From Firmicutes bacterium ASF500 (GTDB taxonomy: Bacteria > Bacillota > Clostridia > Oscillospirales > Oscillospiraceae), in NCBI GenBank assembly GCA_000492175.2, contig CP097573.1, positions 3,224,001-3,288,000 on the forward strand: 64,000 bases of DNA, given 5' to 3'. The translations under genes and the position numbers were made by a program. Positions 34,127 to 43,096 of the stretch are shown in pieces; the first letter of the stretch is position 1; every line of letters begins with the position of its first letter. Below the pieces are notes generated by a model that did no database searches, was not told the DNA's origin, and saw only the letters and a program-made list of their open reading frames with translations.

Positions 34127-34817
34127 TGAAGTGGGCTTGTTCTCCGGCATACTCTTTTGTGCTGATTGCGGCAGCGTCATGTACCAGCAGAGGTATCAGA
34201 CGGACAAGCGGCGGCAGGACTGCTACATATGCGGCAGCTACAAGAAGCGCACCCGTGACTGTACGGCGCACTTTACCCGCACCGAACTTTTGACCGAGGG
34301 AGTGACCGAGAACCTACGGAAAGTCACCAGCTACGCCGCCAAGCACGAAGCCCGGTTTATGAAGCTGTTGACCGAGCAGACCGAGGACGGGAGCAAACGC
34401 CGGAACGCCGCCAAGAAGAAAGAGCTGGAAGCGGCAGAAAAGCGGATTGCGGAACTCTCCGCTATCTTCAAGCGGCTGTATGAGGACAGCGTGACCGGGC
34501 GCATATCGGACGAGCGTTTCACGGAGCTTTCGGCAGACTATGAAGCCGAGCAAAAGGAACTGAAAGAGAAAGCCGCCTCCTTGCAGAGCGAGCTTTCTAA
34601 GACGCTGGAAGCCACGGCAAACGCTGAAAAGTTTATGAAAGTGGTACGCAAGTACACCAGCTTTGAGGAACTCACCCCTACCCTGTTACGGGAGTTTGTG
34701 GAAAAAATCGTAATCCACGAATCGGAATCCCTTGACGGGAAACGCCGGGGGAAGCTCCGCAGACAGGAAATCGAAATCTATTATTCTTTTGTCGGCAAGG
34801 TAGAATTGCCCGACTAA
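34107..34817 (+). pseudogene. Large serine recombinase, C-terminal part
   Basis: About 236 codons of the C-terminal half of a TndX/TnpX-type recombinase. The recombinase zinc ribbon begins with FSGILFCADCGSVMYQQ and continues with CYICGSYKKRTRDC. A long coiled coil (about 90-180) and a DUF4368-like end (ELTPTLLREFVEKIVIHE) follow. The catalytic N-terminal domain is absent. Homology to the recombinase begins upstream of the first ATG, at RPNRYDEVG, directly after the integrase breaks off, so the junction is a fusion of two decayed recombinase genes. Confidence 0.8.
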
Positions 34818-34911
34818 AGCCCGACCCGTCCGGCAGTCAGCCGGACAGGGAACGGCAAAATTTTTTACACTTCTTTTACTTCTTTATCTCACATGAGCAA
34901 AGGCGGCGGGC

Positions 34912-35196
34912 CTGACGGCAGCGGGCCGGGCCGAGGAGACGGTGGAGAACACGGGCGGCGACGGCGAGCTGGTCATCCGGGTCACCCGGGGCGTGTTCGT
35001 CTACGCCAACACCAGCACCGCCGCCAACAAGGTCGGCGCGGGCCACATTCTCAAGCCCTGCTACATCTAGGACGACCAGAACGTGACCGCCCTGGCCACC
35101 GGAGCCTCGGTCGCCGGGCTGGTCATCCGGGGCGACGACAATGGCGTCGCTGTGGAGATCGGCAACGGACTGACCGTGCCCGCCGCCAGCACCTAA
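34912..35196 (+). pseudogene. Phage DUF2190-like capsid accessory protein remnant
   Basis: A 94-codon frame interrupted by one amber codon (after LKPCYI) reads like the small head-decoration proteins of Mu-like prophages (RGVFVYANTSTAANKVGAGH, ATGASVAGLVIRGDDNGVAV). It is GC-rich and precedes the first codons of a gpT-like capsid gene. The 5' end is missing. Confidence 0.5.
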
Positions 35197-35220
35197 CGAA
35201 CAGAAGGAGGATAATGCGCT

Positions 35221-35300
35221 ATGGTTATCAACCCCCAGACCCTGCGCGGCGTCTACGTCGCGTTTAATACCAGCTCCATTTCCCGACAGGAAAGGAGCTA
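35221..35300 (+). pseudogene. Start of a Mu-like major head protein (gpT-like)
   Basis: The first residues MVINPQTLRGVYVAFNT after AGGAGG look like the N-terminus of Mu-type major head subunits. The gene is cut after about 20 codons, where the serine recombinase region begins. Confidence 0.4.
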
Positions 35301-35302
35301 TC

Positions 35303-35662
35303 ATGGAAAACCGTATCGACGCTATCTACGCCAGACAGTCTGTGGACCGCAAGGACAGTATCAGTATTGAAAGTCAAATCGAGTTCTGCAAGTACGAATT
35401 AAGGGGTGGGAACCACAAAGATTACCAAGATAAGGGCTATTCTGGGAAGAATACAGACAGGCCAAAGTTCCAGGAGCTTTTAGCCGACATTCGACAGGGC
35501 TTAATTCGCCGGGTGGTGGTTTACAAGCTGGACCGTATCAGCCGTTCCATTTTGGACTTCGCAACCATGATGGAACTGTTCCAGGAGTACAACGTGGAGT
35601 TTGTTTCCTCTACGGAAAAGTTTGACACATCTAGCTTTTTTGAAACAAAGGAGATCCCCTAA
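35303..35662 (+). pseudogene. Serine recombinase, N-terminal fragment
   Basis: About 112 codons are a close paralogue of the complete recombinase at 55806-57311: MENRIDAIYARQSVDRKDSI with the catalytic serine, and VVYKLDRISRSILDFATMME. Homology breaks after SSTEKFDTS, where the frame runs into the HipA-like sequence. The zinc ribbon and C-terminal parts are missing. AAAGGAG precedes the ATG. Confidence 0.82.
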
Positions 35663-36611
35663 GCACCGAAAATACATCAAACAATTACTTGAACAGTATG
35701 GATGCGATGACTTGGAAGGGTTTCTGCATACCACCCATGCACTATCTTTAAACGATACTTTCTGGGTTCGGGAAGCTGATTCACCACTAACCTGGAAGGA
35801 CGTCTCCCTATACACCGGCCAGTTCAGTGAAATTGTCAGTGAATCCGCCTTTGATGGGATTGTTAGGGAAAAAGAATTATCTCCCACCTCTCCGGAATTT
35901 GGAACAGATGGCCGTTACGCCAAGTGCTGGAAACACGAAGCCGGTAATATCCTCCTCTATAAAAGCGGCAGCACACATTATGAGATTGAGCCGCTCTCCG
36001 AGTACCTAGCTGCACAGCTATCCACCCGGCTATGTCCTAGAGCTGTGCCCTACGATATAGGCTATTATCACGGAAATCTGATCAGCAAATGTCAAATCGT
36101 TACCAACAAGACTGTGGGGCTGGTGAAAGCCAGTGCAGTCTTTTATCAGGAGAAAATCAACATTCCGAAACTGCTGACCTTTTTTGATGGTATTGGCAGT
36201 GGGGAGGCTTTCCGACGGATGTGCATATTGGATGCTATTATCATGAATACCGACCGCCATTACGGCAACTTCGGCGTACTGTTTGATACAGGCACACTGA
36301 AGATTTTGGGTATGTCACCAGTATTTGACCATAACCTCAGTCTGTTGCCGGAACTAAATGATCATCAAATCGTAGACTCGGCTTGCTATCTACAGCACTG
36401 TAAACCCGAGTTGGGTCAAGATTTTATCCAGAACGCCAAGAGGCTTCTGACCGACAGTATCCGACAAGACTTGCTGGAATTGGAAGATTTTGAATTCCAG
36501 CAGCATAATGATATCCTTGTCAAACAAGAACGGCTGGATGCTCTGAGCAAGATTGTTCAAGAACAGATATATCTGATTTTATCAGATTCATTTCATGCAT
36601 ATATAAACTAA
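35640..36611 (+). pseudogene. HipA-like kinase, 5'-truncated
   Basis: About 320 codons of a HipA-related protein kinase fold. The catalytic loop is NTDRHYGNFG, followed by the metal-binding aspartate in SPVFDHNLSLLP. The N-terminal ATP-binding region is partly lost, because the frame begins in the middle of a helical region (KHRKYIKQLLEQYG) fused to the recombinase fragment. HipA proteins phosphorylate tRNA-synthetase-related targets in toxin-antitoxin systems. No HipB-like antitoxin is adjacent. It may be a decayed toxin or a phosphotransferase of unknown role. Confidence 0.7.
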
Positions 36612-36816
36612 ACTTGTTGAATTTTTCCTCTGACGTGCACGGAAATCCTTCTCGACTTCACTGTGGAATGTGCTATACTGAGGGCAAGAACAGTATGATA
36701 GCGAGTACTGTCAATGGTCTGTGGTACACAACTTTGAGGCCATTTGGTGGGACATACTGGCCGTGTGCCGTGAATTGCTACGGGCAGTAGAAGAGGATAG
36801 AAGGGGAGCGCCTTTG

Positions 36817-37038
36817 ATGTTCAACAGACGAAAAAAGCACACACTACCGCTCTATGACAAAACTGGGAAAATTCCTGTGATTCGTTCCAGTATCTGTACC
36901 GGGGAACAGGTAGCGGGCTTCAAGGATCTTTATAGCGGGAAATTCGATGAGTTGATGCTGATTCGCAACGGCAATGACCTTATAGAGTTCCTTTCGCTGT
37001 ACCAAGTTAATGAGTGCGATATACAACAGGAGCGGTAG
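36817..37038 (+). CDS. Small protein of unknown function upstream of rhuM
   Basis: A 73-residue product with AAGGGGAG upstream of the ATG and a promoter-like TATACT near 36675. It is a compact alpha/beta protein (KIPVIRSSICTGEQVAGFKD, ELMLIRNGNDLIEFLSLY). It ends 15 bases before the rhuM pseudogene, so both were probably cotranscribed. I do not recognise the family. Confidence 0.6.
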   Translation: MFNRRKKHTLPLYDKTGKIPVIRSSICTGEQVAGFKDLYSGKFDELMLIRNGNDLIEFLSLYQVNECDIQQER

Positions 37039-37053
37039 CGGGAGGAGTGCAGC

Positions 37054-38119
37054 ATGGGAAAAAAGAAAACCGAAGTCACTATCCGCTCCAGTGCCGCCGA
37101 GTATCTCACCTTTGTAGCGTCCACAGGTGATCGCGCAGAGAGTTATGAAATGCGGTATGAGGACGAAAATATCTGGCTGACCCAGAAGATGATGGCGGCG
37201 CTGTACGATGTGTCAAAGCAGACCATTTCCCAGCATATTCAACGCATATATGATGATGGTGAGCTGCTTCCAGAAGCAACTGTCAAGAAATACTTGACAG
37301 TTCAAATTGAGGGAACCCGTCAGATTGCCCGCAATTTGGATCACTATAGCCTCCAAATGATTATTGCAGTCGGATTTAAGGTCAACAATCAGCGTGCCAT
37401 GCAATTCCGCAAGTGGGCTGGGCAAATTGTAAAGAACCATACGATCAAGGCTGGACGATGGATCCGGAACGGCTGAAAAAAGGCCATATGTTCACGGATG
37501 AATACTTCGAGCGTCAGTTGCAGTATATCCGTGAGATCCGCCTGTCCGAGCGCAAGTTTTATCAGAAGGTCACGGATCTCTATACAACAGCCTTTGACTA
37601 TGACAAAGACGCAAAGACTACAAGACAATTCTTTCAGACGGTGCAGAATAAATTGCATTATGCGGTTCATCGTCATACGACAGCTGAACTGATCGTGGAA
37701 CGGGCGGACGCCGCTAAAGAGCATATGGGACTGACAACCTGGGAAAGTGCTCCAGATGGAAAATTGTAAAGGCAGATGTGACCATTGCCAAAAACTATCT
37801 CAGAGAGAAAGAGATGTCCTATCTGGAGCGAATCGTAACACTCTATCTGGATTACGCGGAACTTCAGGCAGAGCGAAAAATTCCCATGAGCATGGAGGAT
37901 TGGGCAAAGCGACTGGATGGATTCCTGGAGTTCAATGGCAACGAATTGCTGATTGGACCTGGCAAAATCAGTGCAGAACAGGCAAAGCTGCACGCAGAAA
38001 CAGAGTTTGAAAAATATAGAATCATTCAGGATCAACTATATGAAAGCGATTTTGACCGCTTTCTTGCTATGGGGCAGAGCGTGGTCCTTGATGAAGACAA
38101 GCCGTCCATCAAGAAATGA
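37054..38119 (+). pseudogene. rhuM: RhuM family protein with two frameshifts
   Basis: Three consecutive frames together spell one RhuM protein. The N-terminus has the wHTH (DENIWLTQKMMAALYDVSKQ, TISQHIQRIYDDGEL). The middle has QGWTMDPERLKKGHMFTDEY and the end IVTLYLDYAELQAERKIPMS. A one-base deletion near 37445 (before QGWTMD) and another near 37762 (at PDGKI) break the gene. RhuM proteins occur in pathogenicity islands and are related to DinD/Fic-associated accessory genes; their activity is unknown. Confidence 0.8.
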
Positions 38120-38146
38120 TGCCATTTTGAAATAGGAGGTGTTCCC

Positions 38147-38524
38147 ATGAGCTGCCACAATATCGGTCATGGTCTGAACGAAGTGGTTCGCAAAATCCTT
38201 GTAGAATATGATGTTGGGCTGATTCCTTATGAGTCTGTTTTCCGTATTCTGCAGCAGTGTGCAAAAAGCGTACATTGGTGTGATAGAAACGAATATGAAG
38301 CGACAGCTTGTATGTATGACCGATGTGGGCGGTGTCTACGGAAAGGGCTACCTATGTTCGAACTCGGCATTTTTTACAATGACCGGGAAACCTTGGACTT
38401 GCTCAAAAAAGAAACTGTTGATTACCACCTTTGTCAGGAGTGCATTGACAAACTGGGGCTTCAAAAATTTGTCGATAGCCCCTGGGATATGGAGGAACGG
38501 GCCAAGTACGACTATTATGGCTGA
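38147..38524 (+). CDS. Small cysteine-containing protein of unknown function
   Basis: A 125-residue product with AGGAGG upstream of the ATG, 27 bases after the rhuM pseudogene. It has cysteine pairs (MYDRCGRCLRKG, CQECIDKLG) that could bind zinc, and helical ends. Family not recognised. It is followed by a hairpin terminator at 38648-38690. Confidence 0.65.
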   Translation: MSCHNIGHGLNEVVRKILVEYDVGLIPYESVFRILQQCAKSVHWCDRNEYEATACMYDRCGRCLRKGLPMFELGIFYNDRETLDLLKKETVDYHLCQECIDKLGLQKFVDSPWDMEERAKYDYYG

Positions 38525-38647
38525 TTTTACAAAGGTCGGACCATCTGTGGCATACACTGTTGCAGTCCAAATAGAGTCCCGTTTTTGCTCGGTCTCCAGT
38601 AGGTCTATCGTCCATGACCATCAGCAGAATATTACGAAACAGCAAAT

Positions 38648-38690
38648 GAACATCCCCTGGATACTGCGAGTCCGGGGGATGTTCGTTTTC
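38648..38690 (+). terminator. Terminator
   Basis: GAACATCCCC and GGGGATGTTC pair over 10 bp around a loop of about 17 bases, followed by GTTTTC. Confidence 0.7.
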
Positions 38691-38782
38691 ATCGCTTAAA
38701 AATTAAACCACCGGTTCAATGACAAAGCGCTCTTTCGTCTGTATGATAGGGATATAACGACAGAGCGAAGGAGTGAAACACT

Positions 38783-39421
38783 ATGAATCTGAAAGATGCT
38801 TTTCGAGCCCAGAACAAGCTGCAATCCCTTATGAACGAGGCCAGTTATATCCTCCAAGATCATGACAACACCCTGAAGGTCACCACTACCCACCTGCGAA
38901 GCAAAGTCATGCCAGAGGCCCAGGACGCGGTGACCGAGGACGTGGCCCCCAGCGAGTACGCCGGGCACATCAACCAGGTGGCCGCCTTCCTGATGGCCAT
39001 GCTGGCGGAGCGGGAGAAGCTCAGCGCCGCCATCTGCGCCGCCAAGTCCAAACTGCCCCTGGACATGGACAGCGAAACTGGCCTGAACCGGGCCCGGCAG
39101 AGCCTGGCTGATACCTTCCGCCGGATGGCCGTTCTGCGCAGCAGCGAGGTGATACTGCCCAACGGCGGCAGCGGCTACCGGTTCAACGGCGAGGGCAACC
39201 AGGTGAGCTACCGCTGCGACGCCAAGCGGGTAACCACCATCAACTTCGACCGGAACAAGATCCGTGGCATGGCCACCGAGCTGGGCCGCAGGGCCGATGA
39301 GGTGTCTGCCAAGCTGGACCAGTGCCTGGTCAACACCGCCGTGGACTACAGCCTCCCCTTCGAGATGAACGACAGCTTCGACACGATCCTGTCCGACTTC
39401 ATCCAGCGGCAGGCCGCGTAA
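38783..39421 (+). CDS. Phage-associated coiled-coil protein of unknown function
   Basis: A 212-residue protein with GAAGGAG upstream. It has a helical N-terminal half (RAQNKLQSLMNEASYILQ, FLMAMLAEREKLSAAICA), then a conserved-looking beta segment (GGSGYRFNGEGNQVSYRC, INFDRNKIRG) and an acidic end. I have seen this type beside phage and integrative-element genes in Clostridia, but no function is known to me. Its GC content is high compared with the rhuM region before it. Confidence 0.65.
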   Translation: MNLKDAFRAQNKLQSLMNEASYILQDHDNTLKVTTTHLRSKVMPEAQDAVTEDVAPSEYAGHINQVAAFLMAMLAEREKLSAAICAAKSKLPLDMDSETGLNRARQSLADTFRRMAVLRSSEVILPNGGSGYRFNGEGNQVSYRCDAKRVTTINFDRNKIRGMATELGRRADEVSAKLDQCLVNTAVDYSLPFEMNDSFDTILSDFIQRQAA

Positions 39422-39764
39422 TTCCCGGCCTCGGGCGCGGCGGGCATGGCGGAATGGAGAACCCGTGACGGCCGGTTCAGGTGCGGATGAATGATGATGC
39501 CGCACATCGTGAAGAACATATTGGTGAATATATACAAAATGTTGATTGGGAAGAAACGACAGACGCTTCTCCATGTGTTCTGTGCAACTGCGTTTTTGCT
39601 CTCCCCTCAATGCGCGAACTGTAAAACCGCCCTTACGCTTCTCTCTTCTGAAACTTGGTTCCCAAGGCTTTAGTCCTTGGGTCAACTTACAACAACAAGT
39701 CGCCAACTCCGGGTGAGTGCTCCCCCTAGGGATGCCGTTCGGCCCGGATGCGGTGGATAAGGGT
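39422..39764. other. Gene-free stretch with one hairpin
   Basis: About 340 bases between the coiled-coil gene and the XRE regulator. I see no gene. A hairpin CCCAAGG ... CCTTGGG lies near 39660-39682 and the GC content drops and rises sharply, which suggests a recombination joint. Confidence 0.4.
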
Positions 39765-40103
39765 CTAAGCGGCTTTGAAATTCCGCCATGCCCACCACGT
39801 CCGAGGATCAAAAGGATGAGCGGCAGGCTCCGGCCTGCCGCTCATGGTACAAATATGGAGTTCAGGGAGGTCAGCCGCCACCAGGATATCGTTCATGGGT
39901 ACATCCAGCAGGGCGCTCAGTGCGTAGAGATTGTCCACCGTGGGCAGGCTCTGGCCCCGCTGCCACTTGTAGATGGCCTGGGGCTCCTCAAAGCTGAAGA
40001 ACTGCTGGAGGTCCCGGACGGACAGGCCCTTCGTCTGCCGCAGCCGGCGGATGTTGGCCCCGGTTGCGGGAAGGTCGATGACAGGGAATTGGTTCAGGTA
40101 CAT
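39765..40103 (-). CDS. XRE family transcriptional regulator
   Basis: A 112-residue protein with a helix-turn-helix of the Cro/C1 type (NIRRLRQTKGLSVRDLQQFF, QAIYKWQRGQSLPTVDNLYA) and a 35-residue tail. GGAGG lies eight bases before the ATG at 40103. Probable repressor of the neighbouring mobile genes. It is divergent from two small genes. Confidence 0.82.
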   Translation of the reverse strand: MYLNQFPVIDLPATGANIRRLRQTKGLSVRDLQQFFSFEEPQAIYKWQRGQSLPTVDNLYALSALLDVPMNDILVAADLPELHICTMSGRPEPAAHPFDPRTWWAWRNFKAA

Positions 40104-40211
40104 GACAATCGCCTCCATTCTGGTAGTGTAGAATAGCAGAACTATACAAGAATGGCAAGGCGTTTTGTGGATTTGTAATCGAAATGTTAGGGTCTGAGAG
40201 GAGGGATTCCT

Positions 40212-40388
40212 GTGGCGCAGATGGTGCCGCTGAACAAGCGTAGTAAGAAAGCGCAGAAAGAGTACCACACCAAGCAGCGCGGCTCCTGGTATGGGATTAG
40301 TCCGGTTACCCGCACTGTGCCAAGTGGAAAGGTTTATGACCGAAATAGAGTTAAACGGGAAGATTACAGAGCTCCTGAAAAATTCTGA
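40212..40388 (+). CDS. Conserved 58-residue basic protein
   Basis: It starts with GTG after GAGGAGGG. The product (MAQMVPLNKRSKKAQKEYH, then RGSWYGISPVTRTVPSGKVY) is a very basic protein that I recognise as a small conserved hypothetical of Firmicute phages and integrative elements. It overlaps the start of the next gene by 53 bases in another frame. Function unknown. Confidence 0.6.
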   Translation: MAQMVPLNKRSKKAQKEYHTKQRGSWYGISPVTRTVPSGKVYDRNRVKREDYRAPEKF

Positions 40389-40695
40389 AGAAGAGTTTCG
40401 TTGCAAGCGATATACCGGCAGACGGTATCGCCGCAGGAAAGGACGGGAAAAGTCAGACCGGCTGCTGGCGATCATCCAGAACGTACGCTACGGTCCCCAC
40501 CGGGGCTATGTGGACTGGGGCTTTGAGGGCAGAACCCTTCTGCACACAGGCAAGTACATCAAATATCCCAAGAACAGCAAGTGCCAGAAGTGGCTCAAGC
40601 GGGTGAGTGGTAAAAAAGTTCAAACTTACCCATACCTTCCTCAAAAGGGAAACGGCTACCGCAAGGTTTTTGACTATTGGTGGACGCTGTATTAA
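40336..40695 (+). CDS. Small basic protein of unknown function
   Basis: A 119-residue, strongly basic product (RCKRYTGRRYRRRKGREKSD) with GGAAAGG upstream of the ATG. The C-terminal half is aromatic (YGPHRGYVDWGFEGRTLLHT). It overlaps the preceding 58-residue gene. Nucleic-acid binding is plausible from composition. No family recognised. Confidence 0.5.
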   Translation: MTEIELNGKITELLKNSEEEFRCKRYTGRRYRRRKGREKSDRLLAIIQNVRYGPHRGYVDWGFEGRTLLHTGKYIKYPKNSKCQKWLKRVSGKKVQTYPYLPQKGNGYRKVFDYWWTLY

Positions 40696-40894
40696 AGAAA
40701 ATTCCATTGCAAATGAGTAAAAGTCTCAGCTATACAAAGTTGGAGCAAAACCGTGTAAAACAGCGTTTTCCACGCTTTCCCACAAGCGAAATTTTGGTGG
40801 GAAAAGTGTGGGAAAGCATTTGTATATTTTGTGATATTGCAGCAAATAACTACAATTAAATACAGCATGTTGTGTATTTGGAGTCTAGTATCAA

Positions 40895-40951
40895 GACGAG
40901 GCCCGCCACGGCAAGGCCTTCAAGGGTCTGCTGGAGCGGTACTTCGGCTGA
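40895..40951 (+). pseudogene. Last 18 codons of a rubrerythrin
   Basis: [18 protein letters not shown] followed by a stop equals the end of the rubrerythrin at 29026-29568. Everything upstream is replaced by unrelated AT-rich sequence (40696-40894, no gene seen). It is followed by rubredoxin 15 bases later, so a complete second rubrerythrin-rubredoxin operon was cut here. Confidence 0.82.
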
Positions 40952-40966
40952 TTTTCGGAGGGAAAT

Positions 40967-41122
40967 ATGGACAAGTACGTTTGCCCCTGCGGCTATGAGT
41001 ACGACCCCACCGCAGGCGATCCCGACAACGGCGTCGCCCCTGGCACCCCCTGGGACCAGGTCCCCGACAGCTGGGTCTGCCCCATCTGTGGAATGGGCAA
41101 GGATGTCTTTGAGAAGGCGTAA
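40967..41122 (+). CDS. Rubredoxin, second copy
   Basis: A 51-residue protein differing from the rubredoxin at 29636-29791 at only a few positions ([18 protein letters not shown]). It keeps both iron-binding knuckles and GGAGG before the ATG, but its natural partner rubrerythrin is reduced to 18 codons, so its promoter has probably been lost. Confidence 0.88.
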   Translation: MDKYVCPCGYEYDPTAGDPDNGVAPGTPWDQVPDSWVCPICGMGKDVFEKA

Positions 41123-41137
41123 ACAGAATATCCTTTT

Positions 41138-41170
41138 GAGGGAGACAGGGAGACCTGCCTCCCTCTTTTT
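41138..41170 (+). terminator. Terminator of the second rubredoxin
   Basis: GAGGGAGACAGG and CCTGCCTCCCTC pair around GAGA and are followed by five T residues. It is nearly the same as 29807-29840. Confidence 0.87.
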
Positions 41171-41470
41171 CTGTGTTCCGAGCCCCGTTGTGGTAGCTTT
41201 TGTGGATAGTTTTCCGCCGCCGCCACTGATATTTTGCCACATGTGGATATTCAGTTTTTTGCCCTATAATCAAGCGTTTTCACGCTTGATTAACGGATTT
41301 TCAGACAAATTAAGCAAGTTTTTAGAAGCCCGAACATCTTTGCAATAAGAAATAAGCTGATTTCTTCAATACCCAACGTCTTTTTACAAGTTTTCAAGCC
41401 GCTGAGCGAAAAAACGAATGGGAATTTCTAAAAATTGCCGCTTGCCGATGAATTTTGCAGACTTTTTATC
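41171..41470. other. Non-coding segment B, related to 29842-30156
   Basis: It is similar to segment A in order and in key words (CCGTTGTG, ACAAGTTTTCAAGCCGC, ATTTTGCAGACTTTTTAT). It has its own version of the hairpin (TAATCAAGCG ... CGCTTGATTA, 41262-41288), whose arms differ from segment A in both strands while still pairing. No gene is present. Homology stops at about 41470. Confidence 0.5.
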
Positions 41471-41477
41471 AAAGAGC

Positions 41478-41506
41478 GGGGGCGGCACGTTAATGTGCCG
41501 CCCCTT
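41478..41506. repeat. Target-site duplication of IS copy 2, left (hairpin)
   Basis: This 29-bp sequence is repeated exactly at 43097-43125 on the other side of the IS. It consists of the hairpin GGGGCGGCAC / GTGCCGCCCC with loop GTTAAT plus one G and two T. The whole hairpin was therefore the target and was duplicated. Confidence 0.9.
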
Positions 41507-43096
41507 CAGCCTGTCGAAAAAGTCTGCCTTTTGGCAGACATTTTCATGTAAAGATGATAAAATAGGGAGTAAGGGGTGAGGGAAATGTTGGAGCGAGGGA
41601 AAAATGAGCGAGGGGTTATAGAAATGGTGGACACAGAAAGCCTGGTGCCGCCCGAACATCTATTGCGGCAGGTGGATGCAGCGGTAGATTTCGAGAAATT
41701 GTACGAAATCGTGGAGGCGTTGTACAGCGAAGAAGAGGGGCGGCGGAGCATCGACCCAGTGGTGCTGTTCAAAATCGTATTGCTGCAGCATTTGGATGGG
41801 AATGTATCTTTGCGGGGAACGCTGCGCAGAGCCCAGACAGATATAGCATACCGGTGGTTTTTGCGATACACGCTGAGTGAGGAGCTGCCCCATTTTTCCA
41901 CGGTGAGCTACAACTTCCGGCACCGGTACACTCCGGAAACGATAGAGTTGGTGTTTCAGTGGATATTGGAGGAGGCGGGCAGTGCGGGAGCACTGACCCC
42001 GGCGGCGGTATTTATAGATGGGACACACATCAAAGCCAGCGCAAATCTGAAGAAGAAAATGAAGCAGGAAGTACCGGCAGCAGCAAAACGATATCAGGAA
42101 GAACTGCTGGCGGAAGTAAACGCGGACCGGGAGGCTCATGGAAAAAAGCCACTGGATGATGAAGAAGAACCACCCAAAGCTGGAGGGAAGAAACAGGACA
42201 ACACCTCAAAAAAGAAGCAGGCCCGGAGGAAGAAAGCGGCGAAAAAGCAGAAAACAGTAACGGTATCCACCACAGACCCGGAGAGTGGAATGTTCCACAA
42301 AGGGGAGCACAAGCGGTGCTTCGCTTATGAGGCCCATACCGCCTGTGACAAGAGCGGTTACGTATTGGAAACAGTGGTCACCCCCGGAAATGTCCATGAC
42401 AGCGTGGCGTTTGACGATGTTTACGACAAATTGATTCAATCGTTTCCAGAGGTGGAAACAGTGGTGGCAGACGCTGCCTACAAGACCCCGCATATCTGCA
42501 AAAAGGTATTTCGAGATGGCCGGGTATTGTCTACAGCCTACAAGCGGCCCATGACGATGAAGGGTGGACATCCCTGGTGGTCTTACGTCTATGATGAATA
42601 TTATGACTGCGTGATCTGCCCGGAATACCACATCCTGTCCTACCGCACCACCAACCGGGATGGATACCGTGAATACCGCAGCGATCCGAAAATTTGCGCC
42701 CAGTGCCCCACCCGGCATTTATGTACAAAATCCAAAAGCTTCGTAAAGACTGTCCTGCGGCACATCTGGAAGGGCTATGAGGAACTGGCCGATGATGCCA
42801 GGTGCACCCCGGAGTACAAGCAGCTCTATGCAAGGCGCAAAGAGACCATTGAGCGAGTTTTTGCCGATGCAAAGGAAAAACACGCCATGCGCTATACCGT
42901 TTACCGTGGTCTGGCCCAGGTTTCCAACTGGGTGAGGCTTAAATTTGCTGCCATGAACCTCAAAAAGTTGGCAAGATGGAAAGCCAGAAAGCGCTTTGCT
43001 CCGCCTTCCTCCACACCCTCCTCCTACATTTTATTCCTCATTAACGTTGTGCCCTGTCTGGCTTCATTACCAGACAGGCCATTTTTCGACAAGCTG
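41507..43096 (+). mobile_element. IS1182-like insertion sequence, copy 2 (complete)
   Basis: The element is 1590 bp long, with imperfect terminal inverted repeats CAGCCTGTCGAAAAA (left) and CAGCTTGTCGAAAAA (right, reverse strand). It carries one transposase gene and is flanked by a 29-bp direct repeat that is itself a hairpin. It is nearly identical to copy 3, so transposition is recent. Confidence 0.93.

Noticed and set aside
38696-39811. 371-codon minus-strand frame across the coiled-coil gene
   Set aside because: No ribosome binding site, antisense to a better frame, and it crosses the gene-free stretch.
29636-41122. Recent simple duplication of the whole rubrerythrin-rubredoxin locus
   Set aside because: The second rubredoxin and downstream segment have diverged clearly and the two rubrerythrin fragments lie in opposite orientations, so a single recent duplication does not fit.
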